The notes: a model not told the origin generated them from the letters alone. A stretch of DNA of 10,935 nt from an uncultured Muribaculaceae bacterium (GCA_905207535.1 CAJLLX010000061.1:1-10935); one strand, 5' to 3'; shown: positions 1 through 6,327, counted from the stretch's first letter. Numbers and translations: made by a program.

Positions 1-89
1 CTGTCGAATTTTTCAAACATTTTCGCTAATATTGCATTTGCCCTTGGACTCTGCATAATAAATATGCATGTATAAAAAAACCGCTCAAA

Positions 90-122
90 ATTGCGCCACT
101 AAAAAATAATTTTGTACATTTG
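90..122 (+). promoter_or_regulatory. Putative ilvE promoter with two abutting -7 elements
   Basis: Two perfect matches to the Bacteroidota -7 consensus TAnnTTTG lie back to back: TAATTTTG at 107-114 and TACATTTG at 115-122. The second has a near -33 element, ATTG at 90-93, at a 21-nt spacing; the first has no good -33 partner. Transcription would start near 129, leaving about 114 nt of leader before the ilvE ATG. The promoter family is established for Bacteroides; its use here is inference from the motif. Confidence 0.5.
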
Positions 123-130
123 CCAAAAAT

Positions 131-199
131 AGCGGTTGAGAAAAAATCCATACGGCCAACTCTTACCGCTAATTTGCAACGAGTCTTAGCTATAAGCGG
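131..199 (+). promoter_or_regulatory. ilvE leader with alternative stem segments
   Basis: The predicted leader contains AGCGGT (131-136), ACCGCT (165-170) and AGCGG (195-199). The middle segment can pair with either neighbour: with the first over six bases, extended by GAG/CTC (138-140 with 160-162), or with the third over five. A further CCGCT lies at 81-85, upstream of the promoter. There is no ATG in the leader, so a classical leader-peptide attenuator is unlikely. No known riboswitch is recognised. Confidence 0.3.
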
Positions 200-242
200 C
201 TCAAACGTCCATTGATACAGTCCAATTAATTATTATACCAAG

Positions 243-1271
243 ATGAAGGAAGCAGATATTAACTGGTCGAGCATAGGGTTCGGATACGTTCCTACCGACT
301 ACAACGTCCGCTGCTATTTCCGCAACGGGAAATGGGGCGAGATAGAGGTATCGTCGTCAGAGACGATTGAAATGCATATCGCTGCCACAGCTCTCCATTA
401 CGGTCAGGAAATCTTCGAAGGTCTCAAGGCCTTCCGCGGCAAAGATGGCAAAGTGCGAGTATTCCGCCCCGAAGCCAACGCCAAGCGCATTCAGGACTCG
501 GCTCGCGGCATCAAGATGGAGCCTATCCCCACCGACATCTTCATGAAGATGACCGACATGGCCATCAAGCTCAACGAGCGCTTCATTCCCCCTTACGGTT
601 CGGGAGCTTCGCTCTACATTCGCCCGCTTGAGATCGGCATGACAGCCCGCGTGGGTGTGAAACCGGCCGACGAATACTGCTTTATCATACTTGTCACCCC
701 TGTCGGCCCCTACTTCAAGACAGGCTTCAAGCCCACCAACATCTGCATCATGCGCGAATACGACCGCGTGGCTCCCAAGGGCACCGGCCGATTCAAGGTG
801 GGAGGCAACTACGCCGCAAGCCTCGTGGCCGGCGAGAAGGCTCACGAACTCGGCTACTCGGCTGTGCTCTATCTCGACCCGAAAGAGAAGAAATATCTCG
901 ACGAGTGCGGCCCGGCCAACTTCTACGCCATCAAGGATGGCAAATACATCACTCCCGCATCCGAGTCGATCCTCCCCTCCATCACCAACGAATCGCTGAT
1001 GCAGCTCGCACGCGACATGGGTATGGAGGTAGAGTGCCGTCACATTCCTGTGGAGGAGATCGCCACCTTCGAGGAGGCTGCCGCATGCGGCACCGCCGCC
1101 GTCTGCTCGCCCGTAGGCGAGATCCACGACCTCGACACCGGCGAAAAGTTCGTCATCGCCAAGGACGGCAAGCCCGGCCCCGTGACCCAGAAGCTCTATG
1201 ACACTCTCAGCGGCATCCGCCTCGGCGAGATAGAGGACAAGCACGGCTGGAACCACATCCTCGACCTCTGA
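243..1271 (+). CDS. ilvE: Branched-chain amino acid aminotransferase (type II, class IV PLP)
   Basis: This enzyme catalyses the PLP-dependent last step of leucine, isoleucine and valine synthesis (and the first step of their breakdown), swapping the amino group with 2-oxoglutarate/glutamate in the cytosol. The 342-residue product has the type II BCAT architecture also seen in the mammalian enzymes. The likely Schiff-base lysine is K185 in TGRFKVGGNY; E221 in DECGPANF matches the residue that contacts the PLP pyridine nitrogen; the substrate-pocket region includes YGQEIFEGLKAFRG near residues 53-65 and CGTAAVCSPVGEI towards the C-terminus. Length is normal for Bacteroidales IlvE. The ATG at 243 follows an AT-rich stretch without a Shine-Dalgarno site, as usual in this phylum. 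No other ilv or leu gene is adjacent, so it appears to be a single-gene unit or to run into the HD-domain gene 137 nt downstream. Function is confident from conserved motifs. Confidence 0.95.
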   Translation: MKEADINWSSIGFGYVPTDYNVRCYFRNGKWGEIEVSSSETIEMHIAATALHYGQEIFEGLKAFRGKDGKVRVFRPEANAKRIQDSARGIKMEPIPTDIFMKMTDMAIKLNERFIPPYGSGASLYIRPLEIGMTARVGVKPADEYCFIILVTPVGPYFKTGFKPTNICIMREYDRVAPKGTGRFKVGGNYAASLVAGEKAHELGYSAVLYLDPKEKKYLDECGPANFYAIKDGKYITPASESILPSITNESLMQLARDMGMEVECRHIPVEEIATFEEAAACGTAAVCSPVGEIHDLDTGEKFVIAKDGKPGPVTQKLYDTLSGIRLGEIEDKHGWNHILDL

Positions 1272-1290
1272 GACCTCACTTCTCCCGGGC

Positions 1291-1331
1291 GTCGGACTTA
1301 AAAAAGCGTTAGATTTATAAAAGTCGGACTT
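1291..1331. repeat. Direct repeat GTCGGACTT, two copies, 32-bp spacing
   Basis: GTCGGACTT occurs at 1291-1299 and again at 1323-1331, each followed by T/A-rich sequence. The start-to-start distance of 32 bp is close to three helical turns. The pair sits between ilvE and the HD-domain gene and is flanked by weakly complementary arms (TCTCCCGGG at 1281-1289 and CCCGGAGA at 1345-1352, one bulge). It could be an operator for the downstream gene. No convincing TAnnTTTG promoter is visible here. Confidence 0.4.
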
Positions 1332-1408
1332 TAAATAGGTCTATCCCGGAGAAGCATCCTCTCTCAAAGCACCTTAGACAAGCGCAGGGAAGGGAACAAC
1401 TGTGACCA

Positions 1409-1951
1409 ATGTACGATTATCAGAGAATCATTGACAAATATTATCCCGCAGGGTCGCCTCTGCGGGATATTTACATGCGCCATTGCCGCTCGGTGGCAAA
1501 TTTGGCGCTTGACATCGCCCGGCGCAAGGGTCTCGACCTCTCCCCTGCCGACATCGAGGCTGCGGCGATGCTCCACGACATAGGAATAGTGCGCACCGAT
1601 GCCCCCGGCATCCATTGCCACGGTTCGGAGCCGTATTTGGCCCACGGACGCATCGGCGCCGACCTCCTCCGCGCCGAGGGCGCTCCCGAGGAGTATGCCC
1701 GCGTGGCTGAGCGACACACCGGCGCCGGACTCACGCCCGAAGATGTGGCCAGAATGTCGCCGATGCTCCCGCCCGACCGCAGCTACATGCCGCAGACACT
1801 GCTGGAGCGCCTGGTGTGCTACGCCGACAAGTTCTACTCCAAGAGCGGCGACATGAAGATCAAGCCGCTGGAGCGCGTGAGAGCCTCGCTGACCAAGTTT
1901 GGAGAGGGTGCATCGGAGCGTTTCGAGCGCCTTCACCAGGAATTTGGCTGA
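1409..1951 (+). CDS. HD-domain (HDIG-type) phosphohydrolase, substrate unknown
   Basis: A 180-residue, soluble, single-domain HD superfamily protein; members are metal-dependent phosphohydrolases acting on nucleotides or phosphate esters. The metal-ligand series is present: H25 (in MRHCRSVA), the H56-D57 doublet in AAMLHDIGI, H79 (AHGRIGAD), H103 (ERHTGAG) and a distal D140 (CYADKFYSK). The HDIG-like tetrad HDIG is at 56-59. No signal peptide, membrane segment or extra sensory domain is present, so it is not a cyclic-di-GMP HD-GYP receptor. Short HD proteins of this kind are common in Bacteroidota and usually annotated only as HDIG domain-containing. The ATG at 1409 is chosen because homologous-looking sequence begins directly after it. 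It ends 149 nt before gltX, which has its own promoter. A perfect 10-bp inverted repeat lies inside its first codons. Family assignment is sure; the specific function is unknown. Confidence 0.85.
   Translation: MYDYQRIIDKYYPAGSPLRDIYMRHCRSVANLALDIARRKGLDLSPADIEAAAMLHDIGIVRTDAPGIHCHGSEPYLAHGRIGADLLRAEGAPEEYARVAERHTGAGLTPEDVARMSPMLPPDRSYMPQTLLERLVCYADKFYSKSGDMKIKPLERVRASLTKFGEGASERFERLHQEFG
1442..1469 (+). other. Perfect 10-bp hairpin inside the start of the HD-domain gene
   Basis: TATCCCGCAG (1442-1451) and CTGCGGGATA (1460-1469) are exact reverse complements separated by 8 nt. The hairpin sits about 33 nt after the start codon, within codons 12-21, where strong structure usually lowers translation. 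It may be chance or a translational or mRNA-stability element. Confidence 0.45.
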
Positions 1952-1987
1952 AAGCCGCCATAGGGCTTACACATGTTTTAACAATTC

Positions 1988-2019
1988 GTTGGCAGATTCC
2001 GAATTAATTTGTAATTTTG
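1988..2019 (+). promoter_or_regulatory. gltX promoter (Bacteroidota -33/-7 type)
   Basis: The -7 element TAATTTTG (2012-2019) matches TAnnTTTG perfectly. A -33 element GTTG (1988-1991, one mismatch to TTTG) lies 20 nt upstream, the same geometry as at gyrB. Transcription should begin near 2026, giving roughly a 75-nt leader before the ATG at 2101. The position right after the HD-domain gene makes gltX the first gene of a new transcription unit. Confidence 0.65.
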
Positions 2020-2100
2020 CCATCGGTTCTGCACGCCTTGCGCTGCCCTACCGCCTTTTATCATCAGACTACAATCGTAAGAACAGATACATCCACGTTT

Positions 2101-3633
2101 ATGGAAAGGAAAGTCAGGGTTCGTTTCGCCCCGTCACCCACAGGTCCTCTGCACATTGGAGGAGTGCGCACAGCGCTTTACAACTATCTTTTTGCCCGTC
2201 AGCACGGCGGCGACATGATACTCCGCATCGAGGACACCGACTCCAACCGCTTTGTGCCCGGAGCTGAGGACTACATCAACGAGGCTCTCGCCTGGCTCGG
2301 CATCGGCATCGACGAAGGCGTGCGCGAGGGTGGCAAATACGGCCCCTACAAGCAGAGCGAGCGCCGCGACATCTATCGCGCCCACGTGAAGCAGCTCCTT
2401 GACGCCGGCAAAGCCTACATCGCCTTCGACACCCCGCAGGAGCTGGAGCAGGCACGCGCCTCGCACCCCAACTTCCAGTACGATGCTTCCACCCGCCTGA
2501 GCATGCGCAATTCGCTCTCCATGCCCAAGGAGGAGGTGGACCGCCTCATCGCCGAAGGCACCCCCTACGTGGTGCGTTTCCTTATCGAACCCGGTCGCGA
2601 CGTGGAGGTCAACGACCTCATCCGCGGCAAAGTGACCATCAACTCGTCGATTCTCGACGACAAAGTGCTCTACAAGAGCGCCGATGACCTCCCCACATAT
2701 CATCTCGCCAACATCGTCGACGACCACCTCATGGAGGTGAGTCATGTGATCCGCGGCGAGGAGTGGCTCCCCTCGGCACCGCTCCACGTGCTTCTTTACG
2801 AAGCCTTCGGATGGGCCGACACGCGTCCCGAGTTCGTGCATCTGCCTCTGCTGCTCAAACCCGACGGCAAAGGCAAGCTGAGCAAGCGCGACGGCGACCG
2901 CCTCGGCTTCCCGGTGTTCCCCCTCGAGTGGCACGACCCCAAGAGCGGCGAGATCTCCTCGGGATACCGCGAAAAAGGCTACCTGCCTCAGGCCGTGGTC
3001 AATTTCCTCGCCCTCCTCGGCTGGAATCCCGGCGACGACACCGAGATAATGAGCATGGATGAGCTCATCAGCAAATTCTCGCTCGAACACTGCTCCAAAG
3101 CCGGCGCCCGCTTCGCCTTCGAGAAGGGCAAGTGGTTCAACCACGAGTATCTCATGGCCATGCCGGGCAGCGAACTGGTGCGCCTGTTCAAGCCGGTCAT
3201 GGAAGCCAACGGCGTCGACCCCTCGGCCTTCACCGACGAGTATATTGCGAAAGCACTTGATCTGGTCAAGAGCCGCGCCAACTTCGTCAACGACCTCTGG
3301 GAGCAGAGCCGCTTCTTCTTCAAAGCTCCCGACACCTATGCCGAGAAGGATATCAAGAAACGCTGGAAAGCCGGCATGCCCGAAATCATGCAGGAGCTCA
3401 CCGGAGTGCTCGAAGGGCTCCCCGACTTCTCCTCGGCCGCCGCAGAGCCTGTGGTGCTCGGATGGATCGCCGACAAGGGCTACCACCTGGGCAATGTGAT
3501 GAATGCCTTCCGCCTCGCTGTGGTGGGCGAATGTAAAGGTCCCCACATGTTCGACATCACCGAGCTTATCGGACGAGACGAGACACTGGCACGCCTCCGC
3601 AAAGCCATAAAAGAGATTCCCGTAGCAGAATAA
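2101..3633 (+). CDS. gltX: Glutamate-tRNA ligase
   Basis: GltX is a class I aminoacyl-tRNA synthetase that activates glutamate with ATP and attaches it to tRNA-Glu in the cytosol. The 510-residue product opens with the Rossmann fold motif RFAPSPTGPLHIGGVRTALYN, whose HIGH-type signature is H18-I19-G20-G21, followed by RIEDTD. The KMSKS-type loop is KLSKR at residues 259-263. The stretch reading GFPVFPLEWHDP after the KMSKS loop and the LALLGWNPGDD motif are typical of Bacteroidota GltX, and the C-terminal helical region for anticodon recognition is complete. The ATG at 2101 is chosen because the family begins with a short M-x-x-K-V-R-V-R-F-A-P strand; the open frame continues upstream only to a TTG at 2017 that would overlap the promoter. 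waaA follows after 103 nt with no visible terminator, so the two are probably co-transcribed. Identification is unambiguous. Confidence 0.97.
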   Translation: MERKVRVRFAPSPTGPLHIGGVRTALYNYLFARQHGGDMILRIEDTDSNRFVPGAEDYINEALAWLGIGIDEGVREGGKYGPYKQSERRDIYRAHVKQLLDAGKAYIAFDTPQELEQARASHPNFQYDASTRLSMRNSLSMPKEEVDRLIAEGTPYVVRFLIEPGRDVEVNDLIRGKVTINSSILDDKVLYKSADDLPTYHLANIVDDHLMEVSHVIRGEEWLPSAPLHVLLYEAFGWADTRPEFVHLPLLLKPDGKGKLSKRDGDRLGFPVFPLEWHDPKSGEISSGYREKGYLPQAVVNFLALLGWNPGDDTEIMSMDELISKFSLEHCSKAGARFAFEKGKWFNHEYLMAMPGSELVRLFKPVMEANGVDPSAFTDEYIAKALDLVKSRANFVNDLWEQSRFFFKAPDTYAEKDIKKRWKAGMPEIMQELTGVLEGLPDFSSAAAEPVVLGWIADKGYHLGNVMNAFRLAVVGECKGPHMFDITELIGRDETLARLRKAIKEIPVAE

Positions 3634-3736
3634 TCAATCACACCGGGCCTTCACCGCAGTTCGCATCGGGCACTCCCCTCTCCGGCCCATCCGGGATTAC
3701 AGCTCAGTCCACCCCTCACACCTCCTCATCAACCAA

Positions 3737-5014
3737 GTGAACCCTCTATACAACACCGGAATACGGCTTTACAGCACCGCCGCACGCATCGCATCGCTGC
3801 GGAGCCCCAAAGTGCGCAAGATGATCAAAGGTCAGCACCGCACGCTCGAAGTGCTCAAGCGTAAACTCGCCGACCGCCCGGGATGCATATGGTTTCACGC
3901 CTCGTCGCTCGGCGAGTTCGAGCAGGGGCGACCGATGATAGAGCGTCTGCGCCGCGAGCACCCCGAAAAAACGATTCTCCTCAGCTTTTTCTCCCCCTCG
4001 GGCTACGAGGTGAGGAAAAACTACCCCTTTGTCGACGCCGTGGTCTACCTGCCGTTCGACACCCCCAAGCGGGTGAAGAAATTTCTCGACGCAGCACGCC
4101 CCTCGATGGCCATATTCATCAAATATGAGTTCTGGGGCAACTATCTGCAGGAATTGCGCCGCCGCGGCATCCCCACCTACATCATTTCGAGCATCTTCCG
4201 CCCCGGACAGCGTTTCTTCCGCAGCATCGGAGGCATGTTCCGCAAGATGCTCCGCTGCTTCGACCATCTTTACGTGCAGGATGAGCGCTCGCGCCGTCTG
4301 CTGAAGGTGATCGGAGTGGAAAACGTCACCGTGGCCGGCGACACCCGCTTCGACCGCGTCACCGATGTGATGCGCTCCACCGTCGAAATCCCCGGATTCC
4401 CCGGTTTTGGCGAAGGTGCACCCCTGCGCTTCATCGCCGGATCGTCGTGGGAGGCTGACGAAGACGTATATGTGCCCTGGCTCAACGCCCATCCGGAGGT
4501 GAAATTTATCATCGCTCCTCACGAGTTCAACGAGACGCGCCTCGAACGCCTCCGCAACCGCTTCAACAAGCCGGCCATACTCCTCTCCGAGTGGGTGCGC
4601 CTGATCAAGCGCGCCGGTCTGCCCGCAGGGCAGCTCCCTCCGGAGCTCAAGAAGGTAAGCGGCATCATCATTGACTCCTTCGGCAAACTGTCCTCGCTCT
4701 ACCGCTATGCCGACATCGCCTACATAGGCGGCGGATTCGGAGCCGGGATTCACAACATCAACGAGGCCGCCGTCTACGGCATCCCCGTCATCTTCGGGCC
4801 CAACCACTCCAAATTTAAGGAAGCCGACGACATGATTCGCTGCGGAGGCGGGTTCTCCATCACAGGCCGTCACGACTTCAACGGCACCATCAACGCACTC
4901 TATCAAAACCGGGCATCTTTGCTCCAGTCCGGCGAGGCTGCGGGCAAATACATCAAAGACCACCTCGGCGCCACCGATAAAATCTACGCCGACCTCTTCT
5001 CCCCCAAAGAATAG
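3737..5014 (+). CDS. waaA: 3-deoxy-D-manno-octulosonic acid (Kdo) transferase, GT30
   Basis: WaaA/KdtA transfers Kdo from CMP-Kdo onto the lipid A precursor on the cytoplasmic face of the inner membrane, the first step of LPS inner-core assembly. The 425-residue product has the GT30 layout: a short hydrophobic or amphipathic N-terminal helix (about residues 3-21) for membrane association, the N-terminal acceptor domain with HASSLGEFEQGRP (conserved Glu at residue 60), TFFSPSGYEV-like sequence, FIKYEFW, and a C-terminal GT-B domain with YIGGGFGAGIHNINEAA (from Y329) and PVIFGPNH. GTG at 3737 is taken as start because it gives the expected N-terminus; no in-frame ATG precedes it closely and the next Met would remove the anchor. 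It lies 103 nt downstream of gltX, with no promoter match between. The TAG stop is followed 15 nt later by a 24-bp tandem repeat that happens to be in the same frame. Confidence 0.95.
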   Translation: MNPLYNTGIRLYSTAARIASLRSPKVRKMIKGQHRTLEVLKRKLADRPGCIWFHASSLGEFEQGRPMIERLRREHPEKTILLSFFSPSGYEVRKNYPFVDAVVYLPFDTPKRVKKFLDAARPSMAIFIKYEFWGNYLQELRRRGIPTYIISSIFRPGQRFFRSIGGMFRKMLRCFDHLYVQDERSRRLLKVIGVENVTVAGDTRFDRVTDVMRSTVEIPGFPGFGEGAPLRFIAGSSWEADEDVYVPWLNAHPEVKFIIAPHEFNETRLERLRNRFNKPAILLSEWVRLIKRAGLPAGQLPPELKKVSGIIIDSFGKLSSLYRYADIAYIGGGFGAGIHNINEAAVYGIPVIFGPNHSKFKEADDMIRCGGGFSITGRHDFNGTINALYQNRASLLQSGEAAGKYIKDHLGATDKIYADLFSPKE

Positions 5015-5029
5015 CCGCGCAATAGCCGC

Positions 5030-5173
5030 CGGTTCCTCCGGCGTTGTCGCCCCCGGTTCCTCCAGGCGTCGTCGCCACGGTTCCTCCAGGAGTTGCCGGC
5101 CCCGCTTCGCCAGGCGTTGCCGGTCCCGCTTCTCCAGACGTCGTCACCCTCGGTTCTCCAGGCTTCGTCTGCC
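5030..5173. repeat. Tandem repeat, six 24-bp units, downstream of waaA
   Basis: Six head-to-tail units of exactly 24 bp begin at 5030, 5054, 5078, 5102, 5126 and 5150. All share a core resembling GGTTCCTCCAGG (first half) followed by CGT-TG/CG-TCG-CC (second half). Units 2 and 3 are closest; units 4-6 have drifted (GCTTCGCC, GCTTCTCC, GGTTCTCC) and unit 1 lacks one A of CCAGG. The block is very GC-rich and unlike the AT-rich spacer that follows. The period is eight codons, so every frame stays open: on + it is in frame with the waaA stop, and on - it gives eight-residue repeats. It is more likely a minisatellite than a gene. Confidence 0.85.
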
Positions 5174-5565
5174 CCCATCCTCTCAAGCCGGATTACTCCA
5201 ATGCATAAAGCCCTGTAAAAAACACAAAAAATGCATTGCACATACTGTAGACAGCCCCGCCACAAGTTAAAAATTGTAAAAGTTCCCGCTTTTCCAGCAA
5301 TTATGCCCCCTTTTCATGCATAATTTGATTTTTATGCGTACATTCACACGCTGAATAACTTCTTCGAGTCAATACAAAGCAGGAAATCTGTAGCGAATGT
5401 TTCTTCAGCGACGCTTACCACATAGCGTTCTACCATAGAATTACACGCTTTTCAGAGCCGCAACTTTGCACCGATATACAAGAGGTATTGCACATTCATT
5501 CATTAACTAACATCCTTATTAGCACACAAGCTTTTACCTGTGATGCCTCAAACAAACTCCGATCT
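5174..5565 (+). promoter_or_regulatory. AT-rich region upstream of argR with candidate operators
   Basis: No gene is seen in these 392 bases. They contain ATGCAT at 5201-5206, 5231-5236 and 5316-5321, and GCATAA/TTATGC hexamers at 5203, 5301, 5318 and 5332. The last two form an inverted repeat GCATAA-N8-TTATGC (5318-5337). A second dyad, ATTCA-N5-TGAAT (5342-5356), uses the half-site letters of the E. coli ARG box, but in everted order. Smaller dyads are AAAAG-N6-CTTTT (5278-5293) and ACGCT-N8-AGCGT (5411-5428). A CATT microsatellite runs around 5493-5503. Binding by ArgR is inference. Confidence 0.4.
5461..5468 (+). promoter_or_regulatory. Probable argR -7 element
   Basis: CAACTTTG followed by CA is one mismatch from TAnnTTTG and resembles common Bacteroidales -7 boxes. 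No TTTG is visible 19-21 nt upstream, so the -33 element is absent or degenerate. Transcription would start near 5475, giving a leader of about 90 nt to the ATG at 5566 and placing the candidate operators upstream of the promoter. Confidence 0.45.
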
Positions 5566-6099
5566 ATGAACAGCCGAAAAACCCGCCTTCCCGAGATTAT
5601 AGACATTCTCACTCATCAGGTGATCTCATCACAGGAAGATCTCTCACGTCAGCTCGCCGTACGCGGCCATTTCATCACACAGGCCACCCTCTCGCGCGAC
5701 CTCAAGCTCCTTAAAGCCAACAAAATCTCCGACGACCGCGGCAGCTACCGCTACATCATCGGCGACTCCAAACTCAATGGCCGCTCGCGCGGACGACGCA
5801 AGGACGGATCGCACGGCGGCGGCGACCCCGATACCACCGACGGCAATCACAACTCCGTGCTCTCCATCAGCATCACCGGCAATATCGTGGTCATCAAGAC
5901 CCGCAACGGCTATGCCTCCGGGCTCGCATACGACATCGACACCCTCGGGTCGGCTCTGGTGCTCGGCACCATCCCCGGCGCCGACACCGTGTTCGTGGCC
6001 ATGCGCGAAGGCACACCCAAGATCGACATCTACAACCTCTTCAGCACCTTCATCCCGGGCCAGATCATGATCGACGCCCGAGGCTTCTTCAACGAATAA
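5566..6099 (+). CDS. argR: Arginine repressor, ArgR family
   Basis: ArgR is a hexameric DNA-binding protein that senses L-arginine and controls arginine synthesis and catabolism. Residues 1-66 form the winged-helix DNA-binding domain with the recognition helix TQATLSRDLKLLK (38-50) and wing RGSYRYI, close to the B. subtilis AhrC pattern. Residues 97-177 form the oligomerisation and arginine-binding domain, with GTIPGADTVFVAM at 134-146; D140 fits the conserved ligand-contacting Asp, while the preceding position, Asp in E. coli, is Ala as in several non-enteric homologues. The 177-residue length exceeds the usual 150-157 because of a Gly/Arg/Asp-rich linker (about 67-96). ATG 5566 is chosen over an upstream in-frame TTG (5488), which would begin about 13 nt after the likely transcription start and add unrelated residues. 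No arg biosynthesis gene adjoins; a strong hairpin and then gyrB follow. Confidence 0.93.
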   Translation: MNSRKTRLPEIIDILTHQVISSQEDLSRQLAVRGHFITQATLSRDLKLLKANKISDDRGSYRYIIGDSKLNGRSRGRRKDGSHGGGDPDTTDGNHNSVLSISITGNIVVIKTRNGYASGLAYDIDTLGSALVLGTIPGADTVFVAMREGTPKIDIYNLFSTFIPGQIMIDARGFFNE

Positions 6100-6158
6100 T
6101 ACCCCCTCCTCATTCTTTTTAATCATCTCTCCTCTCTCCGTGTTGCATAAATAATCAA

Positions 6159-6203
6159 ATGCCGTTGTGGCTCCGTGGTTTAAATCACCTGCCACAACGG
6201 CAT
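6159..6203 (+). terminator. Strong hairpin after argR, possible terminator
   Basis: A perfect 13-bp inverted repeat, ATGCCGTTGTGGC (6159-6171) with its complement at 6191-6203, encloses a 19-nt loop that can itself pair (GTGGTTT with AAATCAC, one G-U). It begins 59 nt after the argR stop. The downstream sequence (ATATGTTTCTC) is only moderately T-rich, so termination may be inefficient or the hairpin may protect the transcript 3' end. Confidence 0.55.
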
Positions 6204-6227
6204 ATATGTTTCTCGCTATAACATATA
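6203..6227. promoter_or_regulatory. TATATGTT-N9-AACATATA dyad
   Basis: An 8-bp perfect inverted repeat with a 9-nt centre, sharing its first base with the end of the preceding hairpin. The 25-bp span and AT-rich arms resemble a dimeric regulator site, but no regulator can be named. It lies about 100 nt upstream of the gyrB -33 element. Confidence 0.3.
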
Positions 6228-6273
6228 CCTGAAAGCATAGCTGCTTTGAGGCGTAGTATCCGAGCGAAATCTA

Positions 6274-6304
6274 CGATTTATGGCGATTTATGAGGCTATT
6301 TATA
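6274..6304. repeat. Helically phased ATTTAT repeats upstream of gyrB
   Basis: CGATTTATG occurs at 6274-6282 and 6284-6292, a 10-bp period, followed by a partial third copy CTATTTATA at 6296-6304. The repeats face the same side of the helix and end 23 bp before the gyrB -33 element, where upstream activating sequences or a bound protein would act. Confidence 0.4.
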
Positions 6305-6327
6305 CACTCATTTTTGGAGGGCAAAAA

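Noticed and set aside
52..68. TGCATA-N5-TATGCA dyad as a terminator of the preceding gene
   Set aside because: The stem is only six AT-rich base pairs and no T-tract follows; it is mentioned only as a possible operator-like element.
2017..2100. 28-codon N-terminal extension of GltX from a TTG
   Set aside because: It overlaps the promoter, precedes the predicted transcription start and adds residues absent from the family.
3634..3736. Terminator or tRNA between gltX and waaA
   Set aside because: The 103-nt spacer is C-rich with only short GGGCC/GGCCC complementarity, no T-tract and no cloverleaf.
5030..5173. CRISPR array
   Set aside because: Units are contiguous 24-bp repeats without unique spacers, and no cas gene is near.
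4984..5178. Minus-strand ORF across the 24-bp repeat with an eight-residue Trp-Arg-containing repeat, starting at an ATG at 5178
   Set aside because: The period of eight codons keeps every frame open; it overlaps the waaA 3' end and has no other sign of being a gene.
4953..5186. Collagen-like Gly/Pro/Thr-rich minus-strand frame over the same repeat
   Set aside because: It starts only at TTG, does not keep a strict Gly-X-Y pattern and ends inside waaA antisense.
5488..5565. 26-codon N-terminal extension of ArgR from a TTG
   Set aside because: It is AT-rich leader without family similarity; the ATG at 5566 gives a normal ArgR N-terminus.
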